Part shown: piece by piece, positions 1 through 6,852 of the stretch
Numbering within the stretch: position 1 is the first letter of the stretch
Layout of the letters: each line of letters begins with the position of its first letter
Translations under genes and position numbers: made by a program
NCBI GenBank assembly: GCA_016522385.1
Contig: JAEKFU010000494.1
Location: 1 to 10,793 of the forward strand
DNA length: 10,793 nucleotides
Source of the DNA: Pseudomonadota bacterium
GTDB lineage: Bacteria > Pseudomonadota > Alphaproteobacteria > Rhizobiales > Aestuariivirgaceae
Direction of reading: 5' to 3'
The notes under the pieces: model-generated
Seen by the model: only the letters and a program-made list of their open reading frames with translations
What the model was told of the DNA's origin: nothing
Database searches by the model: none

Positions 1-12
1 GTGTTCAACCAT
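1..12 (-). CDS. Possible start of the next minus-strand gene (very partial)
   Basis: A minus-strand ATG at 12-10 opens a frame reading M-V-E-H before the window ends. It lies 32 bases after the amidotransferase-like stop codon and has a purine-rich stretch upstream on the minus strand. The operon could therefore continue to the left. Four codons are far too few to identify a product, and the ATG could be fortuitous. Confidence 0.2.
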
Positions 13-44
13 TCTTCGCCACCCACCACGCCCAATGCCGCCTT

Positions 45-740
45 TCAGACCCGCATCAGGCCGGTCATTTGCACCAGGCCCGTCATGATCGGCACCAGCG
101 CATCTTCGATCTCGGTCTTGGCGGCCCGCAATTGCTCCAACCTATTGGCCGTATCCGGGGGCACTTCTTCGAATTCCATGATCAGATCCTCCGCCATCGC
201 CAGCTTGAAGCCAGGATGCCCCGTGAAGCCGAAAGCGTTATCGCCGATCTGGAAGATCGCCGGCCGGCCCTGACAATCCACAGCAAGTATGCTGGCATAG
301 TCCGGCGGCACCGGCTCATCGCGCATGTAGCAGACATGTGGAAATTCGGCCGGCAGATACCCGTTGAGCGCATCGGCCCGGGTCCGGCGCACCCGGTCGA
401 CTTCAAACCGCAGATCGCTTGCTTCAGACGTGCCGTCCGCAGCAATCGCCAGGATCTGTGCCCCGAGACCGACGCCGATGACCGGCATCCCGTGCATTAA
501 GCAGGCGCGGGTCAGTCGGACCTCTTCAACCAGCGTCGGAACATCTCGCCCGCCGGCACTTCCCCAAGGACCACCGCCGAGCAGCACCAGCCCGTCTGCG
601 ACGGCGGTGAAGTCCGGCACCTTTACGGATTCGGTGAACGGCCGCACATAGGAAAAGCGTATGCGGCGCCCTTCCAGATGGTCTTCCATCAAGCCGAGAT
701 AGTCGGCCGACGTGTGTTGAATGACGGTCAGCGTTTTCAT
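45..740 (-). CDS. Class I glutamine amidotransferase-like protein lacking the nucleophile Cys
   Basis: A 231-residue protein with the flavodoxin-like fold of class I glutamine amidotransferases. An N-terminal strand (LTVIQH) is followed by VLLGGGP near residues 52-58, a nucleophile-elbow segment around residues 87-96, and a GHPGF segment near residue 193 that resembles the usual FHPE histidine motif. In active family members the elbow reads G-x-C-x-G. Here it reads G-V-G-L-G-A-Q, with Gly91 at the Cys position (codon GGT at 468-470). Glutaminase activity is therefore unlikely. It is the last clear gene of the lipoyl-assembly operon, starting 32 bases after the ligase stop. From memory, a class I amidotransferase gene called lipX accompanies lipS1/lipT/lipS2/slpl(AB) in sHdr-type sulfur oxidisers, and this is probably it. 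Its role is unknown to me. A scaffold or ligand-binding role is inference. Confidence 0.8.
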   Translation of the reverse strand: MKTLTVIQHTSADYLGLMEDHLEGRRIRFSYVRPFTESVKVPDFTAVADGLVLLGGGPWGSAGGRDVPTLVEEVRLTRACLMHGMPVIGVGLGAQILAIAADGTSEASDLRFEVDRVRRTRADALNGYLPAEFPHVCYMRDEPVPPDYASILAVDCQGRPAIFQIGDNAFGFTGHPGFKLAMAEDLIMEFEEVPPDTANRLEQLRAAKTEIEDALVPIMTGLVQMTGLMRV

Positions 741-772
741 TGTCGCTGCTGATTTCGATCTACCGACAGGTC

Positions 773-1840
773 TCAGCCATTTGCTGCCAACGCGTCCTCA
801 ATTGCAGTGGCGAAATCGCCAGGCGCGATAGTCAGCAGTCCGACCTCTGCGTCACTGAAGAAACTTTCTACAGATTGCCGGGCATCTTTGGCCGGCGTCC
901 CGCGCAGAGCCGCTTCCAGATCAAGCACGGTCCTCGGCGGCGTGACGAAGAAATCGCCGGTAATCAGGACTTCGCGGAAACGATCCCGGCCGGGGCCTTC
1001 CAGCCGCACATGGGCGGATACGGTGCCGCCCTGACCTGTGTGGCTTGCCGACAGCACATCGGCATCGCCTGCCGGATCGTCGATTTCGGCAACAAAGGCA
1101 TCGGTACCGATTTCTTCGTCGAAATAGCGCTTTGTGAGTTCCTCTTCACGGGCCGTGATCTCCCCTGGCTGCGGATCGATCCCGAGATGCACAGCGAACC
1201 CCTCGACCAGCGCCGACTTGATCGTCTCCAGATCTGGCACCTCACGCAGCAGCTCTTTCAGCGTGACGACCCGCTGCTCGGCGGAATCCAGCTGCCGCTT
1301 AGCCAGTTTGGCCTCCGGGACATTCAACACTCTGAGCATCTCCGCAGCATCCATATCGACCAGCACCGTACCTTGATAGAACAGCGAATTCCCGTCGAAG
1401 AAGCCGCCGGTGCCCGAGATTTTCCGGCCGTCGACCTCAATGTCATTGCGCGGACGGTACTTGGCCGAGACACCGAGCTTGGACAAGCCGATCGCCGCGG
1501 CCTCACAGATCTCTCGTGCCAGATCGGCGAGCGAGTTGATCCCGAGAGTCGCCCGGTTGAAAATCAGCTCCCAACCAAGCTGGCCTTCATCGAAATAAAG
1601 CGCCCCGCCGCCAGTGATGCGCCGCACCGTCCGGATTTTGTTTGCACTGCAATAATCCAGCTTGAGTTCCTGGCTCAGTGCCTGATGCCGTCCGATCAGT
1701 GCCGTCGGAGGAAACCGCAGGAAGCGAATGCTGTCGGGAATTTCCCCGGCCACATGCAAATCGATCATCGCCTGGTCGAACGCGATCTGCTCGCGGCCGT
1801 CCCGGATCCCCGTATCGATTACGCGAAACGGTCTAACCAT
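773..1840 (-). CDS. slpl(AB): Lipoate/octanoate-protein ligase, sLpl(AB) type
   Basis: A 355-residue ligase of the LplA/biotin-ligase (BPL_LplA_LipB) fold. It adenylates lipoate or octanoate and transfers it to a lysine of an acceptor protein in the cytoplasm. The signature R73-R-I-T-G-G-G-A-L-Y-F-D runs to residue 84. The second signature, RND near residues 131-133 followed by DGRK-ISGTGG, places the catalytic lysine at K140. The C-terminal part (about residues 180-355) corresponds to the accessory domain that some ligases carry as a separate LplB chain, which is why the family is called sLpl(AB). In sulfur oxidisers this ligase type is specific for LbpA rather than GcvH or the E2 proteins. 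The ATG overlaps the end of lipS2 by 8 bases and has a GGAG ribosome-binding site 7 bases upstream, so translation is probably coupled. An ordinary LplA is the alternative, but the neighbours favour the LbpA-dedicated form. Confidence 0.88.
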   Translation of the reverse strand: MVRPFRVIDTGIRDGREQIAFDQAMIDLHVAGEIPDSIRFLRFPPTALIGRHQALSQELKLDYCSANKIRTVRRITGGGALYFDEGQLGWELIFNRATLGINSLADLAREICEAAAIGLSKLGVSAKYRPRNDIEVDGRKISGTGGFFDGNSLFYQGTVLVDMDAAEMLRVLNVPEAKLAKRQLDSAEQRVVTLKELLREVPDLETIKSALVEGFAVHLGIDPQPGEITAREEELTKRYFDEEIGTDAFVAEIDDPAGDADVLSASHTGQGGTVSAHVRLEGPGRDRFREVLITGDFFVTPPRTVLDLEAALRGTPAKDARQSVESFFSDAEVGLLTIAPGDFATAIEDALAANG

Positions 1841-3131
1841 CGATCATCTCCAGGTCCTCACCCGCTTGATAGGTCTCGCCGGGTTTTTCCATGCCGAGCT
1901 GATTTCGCACCTTGCGGATATCCACCTCTTCCAGCTGGAATGGATAGCTGGCAATATCGCTCGGTGGTGAATCGCCAAAGGGTCGGTCGCAGGCCGAGAT
2001 GTCCTCGGCAAATTTCCCCGGGCAGCCGGAGGTGCGGAACGCGATCCCAGCATCAATGATCACATCCAACTCGGATTGCGGAATGCCGAAATCGGCCACG
2101 CGGCCGTGCTCATCGAACGACATGCCGTCGATGCGCTTGTCGCAATAGTCGATCAGATAGCGGGCCAGCTGCACCCGGCGCCACTGATCGCGCGGCGTCA
2201 CCGGCAGGTGGTCCATCAGCGAGCCCTTCTCCGGGAAGAAACAGAACATATGGCTGTGGCCGCCCAAATCGACCAGCTGCTGCACCAGGCTCAGCGCCTC
2301 ATATTCGCTCTCGCCCATGCCGATGATGATATGGGCGCCGAACTTTTGCGGCCCGAAAATGTCCCGGGCATCCAGTAGGATCTCCCAGTATTTCTGCCAA
2401 TTGTGCGGCGACTGGACACCCTTGCCGCGCGTGCGCTCGAAGATCTCCGGCGTTGCCGCGTCGATGGCGACGGTGAAGATGTCCGAGCCCATCTCATGCA
2501 GCAGTTTCACATCGTCGCGCGTCATGGTCGTCGGATTGGACAGGATCGAAATCGGAATCGCCGACGGGTCGACCCTGTCGGTCCATTTCTTAAGCACTGT
2601 TACCGTATCCTGATCCGAGCGGGGATGAGTGATCATCGAAATGCACATACGGTGAAACGGGCTGTTTGCCCCATCCCGCGCGACGATCTCGGCGACCTCA
2701 TCCATCGGCACCGCCGGCCAGTCGACCCGGATGAAGTTCCGGTCGGCATAATCCCGTTCCGCCTCACGATGCCGCGCCAGGCCGCAATAGGCGCAATTGG
2801 CCCGGCAGCCTTCCGGATAGGTGAGCAGTAGGTTGAGGCACCGGGTACAGCTGCAGCGGTGCATCCTGCCCTTCATCACGCCCAGTGTGATCGCCGCCGC
2901 TGTCGACATCTGCACATAGTCCGGTGAGCGCATATGCGGGGTGAGGATGTTGTAGTTGGGCAGATAGACACCTTGAGGCGAGACATCGTTGTGCTTCACC
3001 CTACCGCCATTCTTGAAGTCGATAGGTGTTTGGTCAGGTTGGCGCGGTTGCATCATCTCTGGGGCATTGTAGTCGAGCCCAAAGGAACTGGTGCCGCTGG
3101 GAACGTTGGCTTCAGGTTTGAAACATGTCAT
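1833..3131 (-). CDS. lipS2: Radical SAM lipoyl synthase LipS2 (LipS-type sulfur insertion)
   Basis: A 432-residue radical SAM protein. The SAM-binding [4Fe-4S] motif is C109-x3-C113-x2-C116 (CRANCAYC). Just before it lies C93-S-C95-x2-C98, and near the C terminus lie C370 (RTSGC) and C381. These are candidates for the auxiliary cluster that is sacrificed as sulfur donor, by analogy with LipA. LipS1 and LipS2 are non-orthologous to LipA and together insert the two sulfurs into protein-bound octanoate. As I recall, LipS2 acts at C6. The numbering here rests on gene order (lipS1-lipT-lipS2-slpl(AB)) and could be swapped. I chose the ATG at 3131 because GGGAGAG precedes it at good spacing. The longer TTG start at 3167 would overlap lipT. 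The gene starts 23 bases after the lipT stop. Database labels such as 'biotin synthase-like' would be misleading, since no dethiobiotin context is present. Confidence 0.82.
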   Translation of the reverse strand: MTCFKPEANVPSGTSSFGLDYNAPEMMQPRQPDQTPIDFKNGGRVKHNDVSPQGVYLPNYNILTPHMRSPDYVQMSTAAAITLGVMKGRMHRCSCTRCLNLLLTYPEGCRANCAYCGLARHREAERDYADRNFIRVDWPAVPMDEVAEIVARDGANSPFHRMCISMITHPRSDQDTVTVLKKWTDRVDPSAIPISILSNPTTMTRDDVKLLHEMGSDIFTVAIDAATPEIFERTRGKGVQSPHNWQKYWEILLDARDIFGPQKFGAHIIIGMGESEYEALSLVQQLVDLGGHSHMFCFFPEKGSLMDHLPVTPRDQWRRVQLARYLIDYCDKRIDGMSFDEHGRVADFGIPQSELDVIIDAGIAFRTSGCPGKFAEDISACDRPFGDSPPSDIASYPFQLEEVDIRKVRNQLGMEKPGETYQAGEDLEMIDG

Positions 3132-3154
3132 TTGCCGATCTCTCCCACGCGTCC

Positions 3155-4225
3155 TCAAGCCGCCCAAAATTCCGGATAGGCGATCCAGTTACGCCGCAGA
3201 TCCCGCCGGTCCGGCTTGCCTCTGCTGTACAGCGCCAGTAGCTCCTGGCGGCGTCTCAATGCCCGGTCGAGCGATTGCTTGAACAGATCTTCAAGCTCTT
3301 CCTGGTAATCTCGCTGCGCCTGGTCGGCGCCAGCAATCAGCTCGCTTGCATATTGGCCCGCCAGGCGGCCTGACTGCACGGCTGCATTGATCCCCGCACC
3401 GGTGATCGGATTGGTCAGGCCGGCCGCATCGCCGGCCAGGAACACCGCGACCTCGCCAATTTGGCCGAGGGGCATAAGCATGCCACCCACTGGGATTGCA
3501 CCGCCCGTATGGCGCAAAATGTTACGGCCAACCCGCCCTTCGGCAACCAGCTGGTGATGCAGGCCATCGAGCAGCGGCTTAAGCTGATCCTTCGCTTCCG
3601 GACAAACACCGATCCCGAGATTGGCCAAATCGCCCTTCGGGAAAAGCCAGCCATATCCGCCGACAAATCTCGCCGACAGGAAAATGTCGGTGGACCCGAG
3701 AGGCTGGAGCAGCGGCACGGTGATTTGCCGCGTCTCAGCGAGTTCCCGGTTCACCCGGCCGATCGCCTTGCCGACGCGCGACTTCGGACCGTCGGCGCCA
3801 ATGATCACCTTGGCATTGACTCTTTGTCCATCCGACAGCGTGACATTGCCATCATCATGGACGGCCTTGAGCGACATTGCGAACCGGCATTCGGCGCCCC
3901 CTGCGATGGCCTGAGTCACCAGCTGCCGGTCAAACGCCTGCCGGTCGACCATCAGGCCCGGGAATTGTTCCGCTGTGTCGCCAGGCTCGTCCTCCACAAA
4001 GGTGACCATGGAGTCGACCGGCTGTTCGCAGCTTGCCGATAAGTCACCGATTTCGACACCCAGCGTCACCGGCACGAACTCGGCACACTGTACCGGTGCA
4101 CCAGCCTCGGCTTTTCGGTCGATCGCAATGACGGCGTTTCCGGCCCCCGCCACCTCTTCCGCCGCACAGGCCCCGGCTGGCCCAAGGCCGATAACCAGCA
4201 CGTCTGTTCGAGTGATATCCTTCAT
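3155..4225 (-). CDS. lipT: FAD-dependent oxidoreductase LipT (geranylgeranyl-reductase-like)
   Basis: A 356-residue flavoprotein of the geranylgeranyl reductase / FAD-binding-3 type. The N terminus has the dinucleotide-binding fold V-I-G-L-G-P-A-G with an acidic end of the second strand (AIDRK). It is followed by VQCAEFVP, a DRQAFDRQL helix typical of this family, VIIGADGPKSRVG in the middle, and the second FAD motif FLAGDAAG-LTNPITGAG near residues 265-282. The gene sits between the two radical SAM lipoyl synthases, the position known for lipT in LbpA-lipoylation cassettes. An electron-donor role for LipS1/LipS2, or a redox step on the lipoyl arm, is inferred and not shown by the sequence. 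The ATG overlaps the lipS1 stop in ATGA (4 bases), a strong sign of coupling. A GTG at 4234 would extend the protein by three residues and is less likely. Confidence 0.85.
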   Translation of the reverse strand: MKDITRTDVLVIGLGPAGACAAEEVAGAGNAVIAIDRKAEAGAPVQCAEFVPVTLGVEIGDLSASCEQPVDSMVTFVEDEPGDTAEQFPGLMVDRQAFDRQLVTQAIAGGAECRFAMSLKAVHDDGNVTLSDGQRVNAKVIIGADGPKSRVGKAIGRVNRELAETRQITVPLLQPLGSTDIFLSARFVGGYGWLFPKGDLANLGIGVCPEAKDQLKPLLDGLHHQLVAEGRVGRNILRHTGGAIPVGGMLMPLGQIGEVAVFLAGDAAGLTNPITGAGINAAVQSGRLAGQYASELIAGADQAQRDYQEELEDLFKQSLDRALRRRQELLALYSRGKPDRRDLRRNWIAYPEFWAA

Positions 4226-5259
4226 GCTGCACACGACCTTGGATTCTTGAGCTGTGTGCTGCCGCCGATTTTGATCGAGCAGCAGGCATGTTCCTGATGA
4301 TAGGGCCGGCCGATGGTTTCGGCGACGGCCACCGTGCCGTCGGCCGGAAAAGCAATGCCATCCAGCCCTGCCATGACCGCATAGGCATCGGTGACCCGCT
4401 TGTGCATGCCCGGCGGGCGGGCGCAGCCCAGTAGAACCTGCCGGTCACCGAGCCGGTTGCGGGCTTCCAAGAAGATACGCCCGACGTCACTGGTTTTCGG
4501 TGTCTCGAACGTGCCGGATTTGGCATAGAACGGCATCACCACCACCAAAACCAAGGAATGGATGTCGCACCGGGCGACCATATCGAGCGCGTTTGCCTCG
4601 CCGACGATTCTTCCGTAATGCAGGCCAACGACGATATGCGGCACAATCTCCATCGATGTGGCGCAAAGAGCCGCAAGTGTAGCTTGGAAATCCTCCACCG
4701 GACGATCCAGGTGATAGACCTGTTGGATCGTTTCGCGGGCGCCGATCATGTCCATCATCGCCGTGTCGACACCGGCCGATTCCATCAACTTTGCACGTTT
4801 TGTATCGGTTAGTGCCGTATGGACGGCGATCTTCAGATTGGGAAAGTCGCGTTTCAGGCCTTCGATGACCGGATAGAAGCGCTCATATCTGATCTCGTTA
4901 CGGCGGTTTGAACCACCCGACAACAGGAAACCTTGCAGATCCTGCAGCAAGATGAGATCCCGGACCTTCTGGTCCAGCATCTCCGGGTTGGTCGCCGGGA
5001 TCATTGGTTCGAGGATTTTCGCTTGGCAATGGTCGCACATCAGCGCACAGGCGCCGGCGGTGATGGAAAATGCCGGAAAGCTGTTCTTGCCACAGCCCTG
5101 CAGCTCAGAGCTCGAATATTCCTTGAAAGTCGGCGTTGAAAACAGGATCGGTCGACATTGAGCGGCAGCTGCATTGCTCTCAAACTCGGAGACCAGGTCC
5201 GGATCGAGCGGCGCGTCCTCCAGTTCTTCGATCTCCGCCAAGCGGTCCAACCAACTCAT
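4222..5259 (-). CDS. lipS1: Radical SAM lipoyl synthase LipS1 (LipS-type sulfur insertion)
   Basis: A 345-residue radical SAM protein with the cluster motif C71-A-L-M-C75-D-H-C78, followed by FLLSGGSN near residues 111-118, which resembles the SAM-contacting GGE-type motif. Further cysteines that could hold an auxiliary sulfur-donor cluster are C35, C56, C279 and the C326-C327 pair. The two LipS proteins work together to convert octanoyl-lysine into lipoyl-lysine. As I recall, LipS1 adds the second sulfur at C8. Assigning this shorter protein as LipS1 depends on its position before lipT and is less certain than its membership of the LipS pair. The start ATG is 1 base after the deacylase stop and has only a weak GCGGG ribosome-binding site, which suggests reinitiation by ribosomes finishing the upstream gene. 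It ends in a 4-base overlap with lipT. Confidence 0.82.
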   Translation of the reverse strand: MSWLDRLAEIEELEDAPLDPDLVSEFESNAAAAQCRPILFSTPTFKEYSSSELQGCGKNSFPAFSITAGACALMCDHCQAKILEPMIPATNPEMLDQKVRDLILLQDLQGFLLSGGSNRRNEIRYERFYPVIEGLKRDFPNLKIAVHTALTDTKRAKLMESAGVDTAMMDMIGARETIQQVYHLDRPVEDFQATLAALCATSMEIVPHIVVGLHYGRIVGEANALDMVARCDIHSLVLVVVMPFYAKSGTFETPKTSDVGRIFLEARNRLGDRQVLLGCARPPGMHKRVTDAYAVMAGLDGIAFPADGTVAVAETIGRPYHQEHACCSIKIGGSTQLKNPRSCAA

Positions 5260-5260
5260 A

Positions 5261-6457
5261 TCAAGCCCGCTTATTCGAATTTGCTAATATATAATTGACA
5301 GGATGCGATTCCACTTGCAATGCCTTTCTCACAACCTCCTCGATTTCGGCGCGAACCGGGCCGTCGTTGAATGCATCCGCCAGCGTGTTGACCCACGCGT
5401 CATCGACATCATCGTCGTCGATCAGGTCACATTCAAGCTTTGAAAGAACATCCCGCGCAATGCTCGGCAAACTGTTCGGGATCTCGAACCCGGCTAACCG
5501 TCCCCAAAGGCCGGTCCAGCATCTGGCGACCGTCCAGGGATTGTACCCACCGCCGCCAACCACCACCGCCGGTGCCACCAGCTCAACAATTCGGGCGACC
5601 ATATCCCATAAAGCCACATTGCTCAGCGACATGGACGACAGCGGATCGCCGGACAAGCCGTCCGCACCGCAGCACACTACGACGGCTTCCGGTCCGAACC
5701 GTGCGGCCATCGGGAAAACGGCTTCATCCATGACGAATGCCAGTTCACTGTCATTGAAGCCCGCCGGAACCGGAATGTTCCGGGCAAAACCCCCGCCGCG
5801 GTCATCCACCGCGCCCGTGTAGGGCCAGCGGTTCTCCTCATGGACAGAAACCGTAAGGACACGCGGCTCACTCTCGAAAGCGACCTGGACACCGTCGCCA
5901 TGATGCGCATCGAGATCAAGATAGAGTACCCGCTCAACACCGAGGTCCAGAAAGGTCAGAATCGCAAATACGACATCGTTGAAATAACAGAAACCCCTGG
6001 CGAGGTTTGCGACGCTGTGATGAGTTCCGCCGGACGGGTGATAGACAGTTCGTCCATCGGCAGCCAGCTTGGCCGCCAAGATGGATCCCCCGACAGAGGT
6101 TGCCGCCCGCTTGAACAGGCCTGGGAAGAAAGGATTCTCCATCGTGCCTATTTTGTAGCGCTGGCGCGACTGGGAACTAACCTTGCCGTCCCGATCGGCC
6201 TCTTGCAGAGCCGCCACGTAATCCGGCGAATGGAACCGTGTGAGTTCAGCCTTACTCGCGACAAGGCTTTCGACATAGGGGGCATTTTCGAACCACTTCA
6301 ACGCATCACACAGGTCGAGCACCGTTCCAATGCGCGGGATGGCGAGCGGATGGTTCGTACCGTAGCCGGTTTCGCGATAGACTTCGCTGCTCACAAACAG
6401 CGGGTCGTGCCGCTTCGTTTCGGCTTGCCGGCAGCGCGATTTGTTGGTTGGGCTCAT
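5261..6457 (-). CDS. Class I histone-deacetylase-like zinc amidohydrolase (AcuC/HDAC family)
   Basis: A 398-residue arginase/deacetylase-fold enzyme with an intact active site. From the ATG at 6457 the features are: GGTHHS with the His pair at 146-147; GFCYFNDV; D-L-D183-A-H185-H-G-D-G-V with zinc ligands D183 and H185; GADGLSGD271-PLS with the third ligand D271; and GGGGY305-N with the transition-state Tyr. These match AcuC and eukaryotic class I HDACs closely. The family hydrolyses N-epsilon-acyl-lysine. It is the first gene of the lipoyl-assembly operon and is followed after 1 base by lipS1, so a substrate linked to lysine acylation (octanoyl-, lipoyl- or acetyl-lysine on LbpA or a partner) is attractive. 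That is inference. An unrelated acetyl-CoA-synthetase deacetylase of the AcuC type is the main alternative, and polyamine deacetylase is another. A TTG start at 6475 would add six residues; neither start has a strong ribosome-binding site, and ATG is preferred. Confidence 0.85.
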   Translation of the reverse strand: MSPTNKSRCRQAETKRHDPLFVSSEVYRETGYGTNHPLAIPRIGTVLDLCDALKWFENAPYVESLVASKAELTRFHSPDYVAALQEADRDGKVSSQSRQRYKIGTMENPFFPGLFKRAATSVGGSILAAKLAADGRTVYHPSGGTHHSVANLARGFCYFNDVVFAILTFLDLGVERVLYLDLDAHHGDGVQVAFESEPRVLTVSVHEENRWPYTGAVDDRGGGFARNIPVPAGFNDSELAFVMDEAVFPMAARFGPEAVVVCCGADGLSGDPLSSMSLSNVALWDMVARIVELVAPAVVVGGGGYNPWTVARCWTGLWGRLAGFEIPNSLPSIARDVLSKLECDLIDDDDVDDAWVNTLADAFNDGPVRAEIEEVVRKALQVESHPVNYILANSNKRA

Positions 6458-6552
6458 GTCGGGTCGGATTGACAAAGCTCGCGGTCCAAGTCAATATTCA
6501 ATTATTCTAATATACGGAATTGTTCGAAACCACAACCGAGGTACACTCCCAG
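6458..6552. promoter_or_regulatory. Divergent promoter region between lipoyl operon and tusA operon
   Basis: These 95 bases separate the two divergent operons and form an AT-rich island in GC-rich surroundings. On the plus strand TTGACA at 6469-6474 is a perfect -35 hexamer; 17 bases later CAATAT is a weak -10. On the minus strand TAGAAT (complement of 6504-6509) matches the -10 consensus at five of six bases and would serve the deacylase-lip operon, without a good -35. The GAGG at 6538-6541 is the tusA ribosome-binding site. Assignments are by eye. Confidence 0.55.
6500..6524. promoter_or_regulatory. Candidate repressor operator (ATTC-N9-GAAT), ArsR/SoxR type
   Basis: An imperfect inverted repeat with core ATTC at 6504-6507 and GAAT at 6517-6520, extended by AATT on the left and TT on the right. 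The string ATTCTAA followed by TA-ACG and GAAT recurs upstream of soxX. The site overlaps the TAGAAT -10-like element of the minus-strand promoter. ArsR-family regulators such as SoxR and sHdrR control sox/shdr genes in related organisms. That one of them binds here is inference. Confidence 0.45.
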
Positions 6553-6852
6553 ATGTCGGCTCACTTTCTCGATACCAAAGGCATGAACTGCCCGATCCCG
6601 ATACTGAAGGCCAAGAAAGCATTGAATGACGTTCCCGCAGGAGAGGTCCTGGAGATTGTTGCTACCGATCCCGGCGCGGTCGCTGATTTCGAGGCGTTTT
6701 GCCGACAGACCGGCAATGAACTAGTCGAATGGTCTGAAGAGGGTGGCATATACAGTTTCCACATCAAGCGGGCTGCGCAACGGCCCTTGCCCCGAACTTC
6801 GGCGGTCAACCGTTATAGAGCGGTCAAAGGGAACCTCACGGCATGCGATTAA
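6553..6852 (+). CDS. tusA: TusA-family sulfur carrier protein with C-terminal extension
   Basis: A 99-residue cytoplasmic sulfurtransferase. The N terminus has the TusA signature LDTKGMN-C13-P-I-P, in which Cys13 carries the persulfide, followed by the beta-alpha-beta-alpha-beta-beta body and a second Cys in DFEAFC (C50). TusA passes sulfane sulfur between rhodanese/DsrE-type donors and the sHdr or Dsr machinery. Next to the LbpA-lipoylation genes it fits the sulfur-oxidation TusA rather than the tRNA-thiolation one. Ordinary TusA is about 75-82 residues and ends near the IKR at 71-73. This one runs about 26 residues further with no recognisable motif. I chose the ATG at 6553 with GAGG 11 bases upstream. 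A TTG at 6520 lies inside the candidate operator and is unlikely. The stop overlaps the next start by 10 bases, so the extension also supplies the coupling region. Confidence 0.9.
   Translation: MSAHFLDTKGMNCPIPILKAKKALNDVPAGEVLEIVATDPGAVADFEAFCRQTGNELVEWSEEGGIYSFHIKRAAQRPLPRTSAVNRYRAVKGNLTACD

Noticed and set aside
1..273. Plus-strand frame at the left edge
   Set aside because: Antisense to the amidotransferase-like gene, low-complexity Ser/Thr/Pro-rich translation, no ribosome-binding site visible.
740..2059. A 439-codon open frame on the plus strand opposite slpl(AB) and lipS2
   Set aside because: It is antisense to two well-supported genes with clear motifs, has no family-like features, and long antisense frames are common in GC-rich DNA.
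3132..3167. Longer TTG start for lipS2
   Set aside because: It would overlap lipT, and the GGGAGAG ribosome-binding site inside this stretch points to the ATG at 3131.
5273..5300. AT-rich palindrome ATTCGAAT and nearby ATATAT as a third operator or internal promoter
   Set aside because: It falls within the last codons of the deacylase gene, does not share the ATTCTAA...GAAT spacing, and the next gene starts too close to need its own promoter.
6520..6552. TTG start extending tusA by 11 residues
   Set aside because: It lies in the candidate operator, lacks a ribosome-binding site, and the TusA family begins at about the ATG at 6553.
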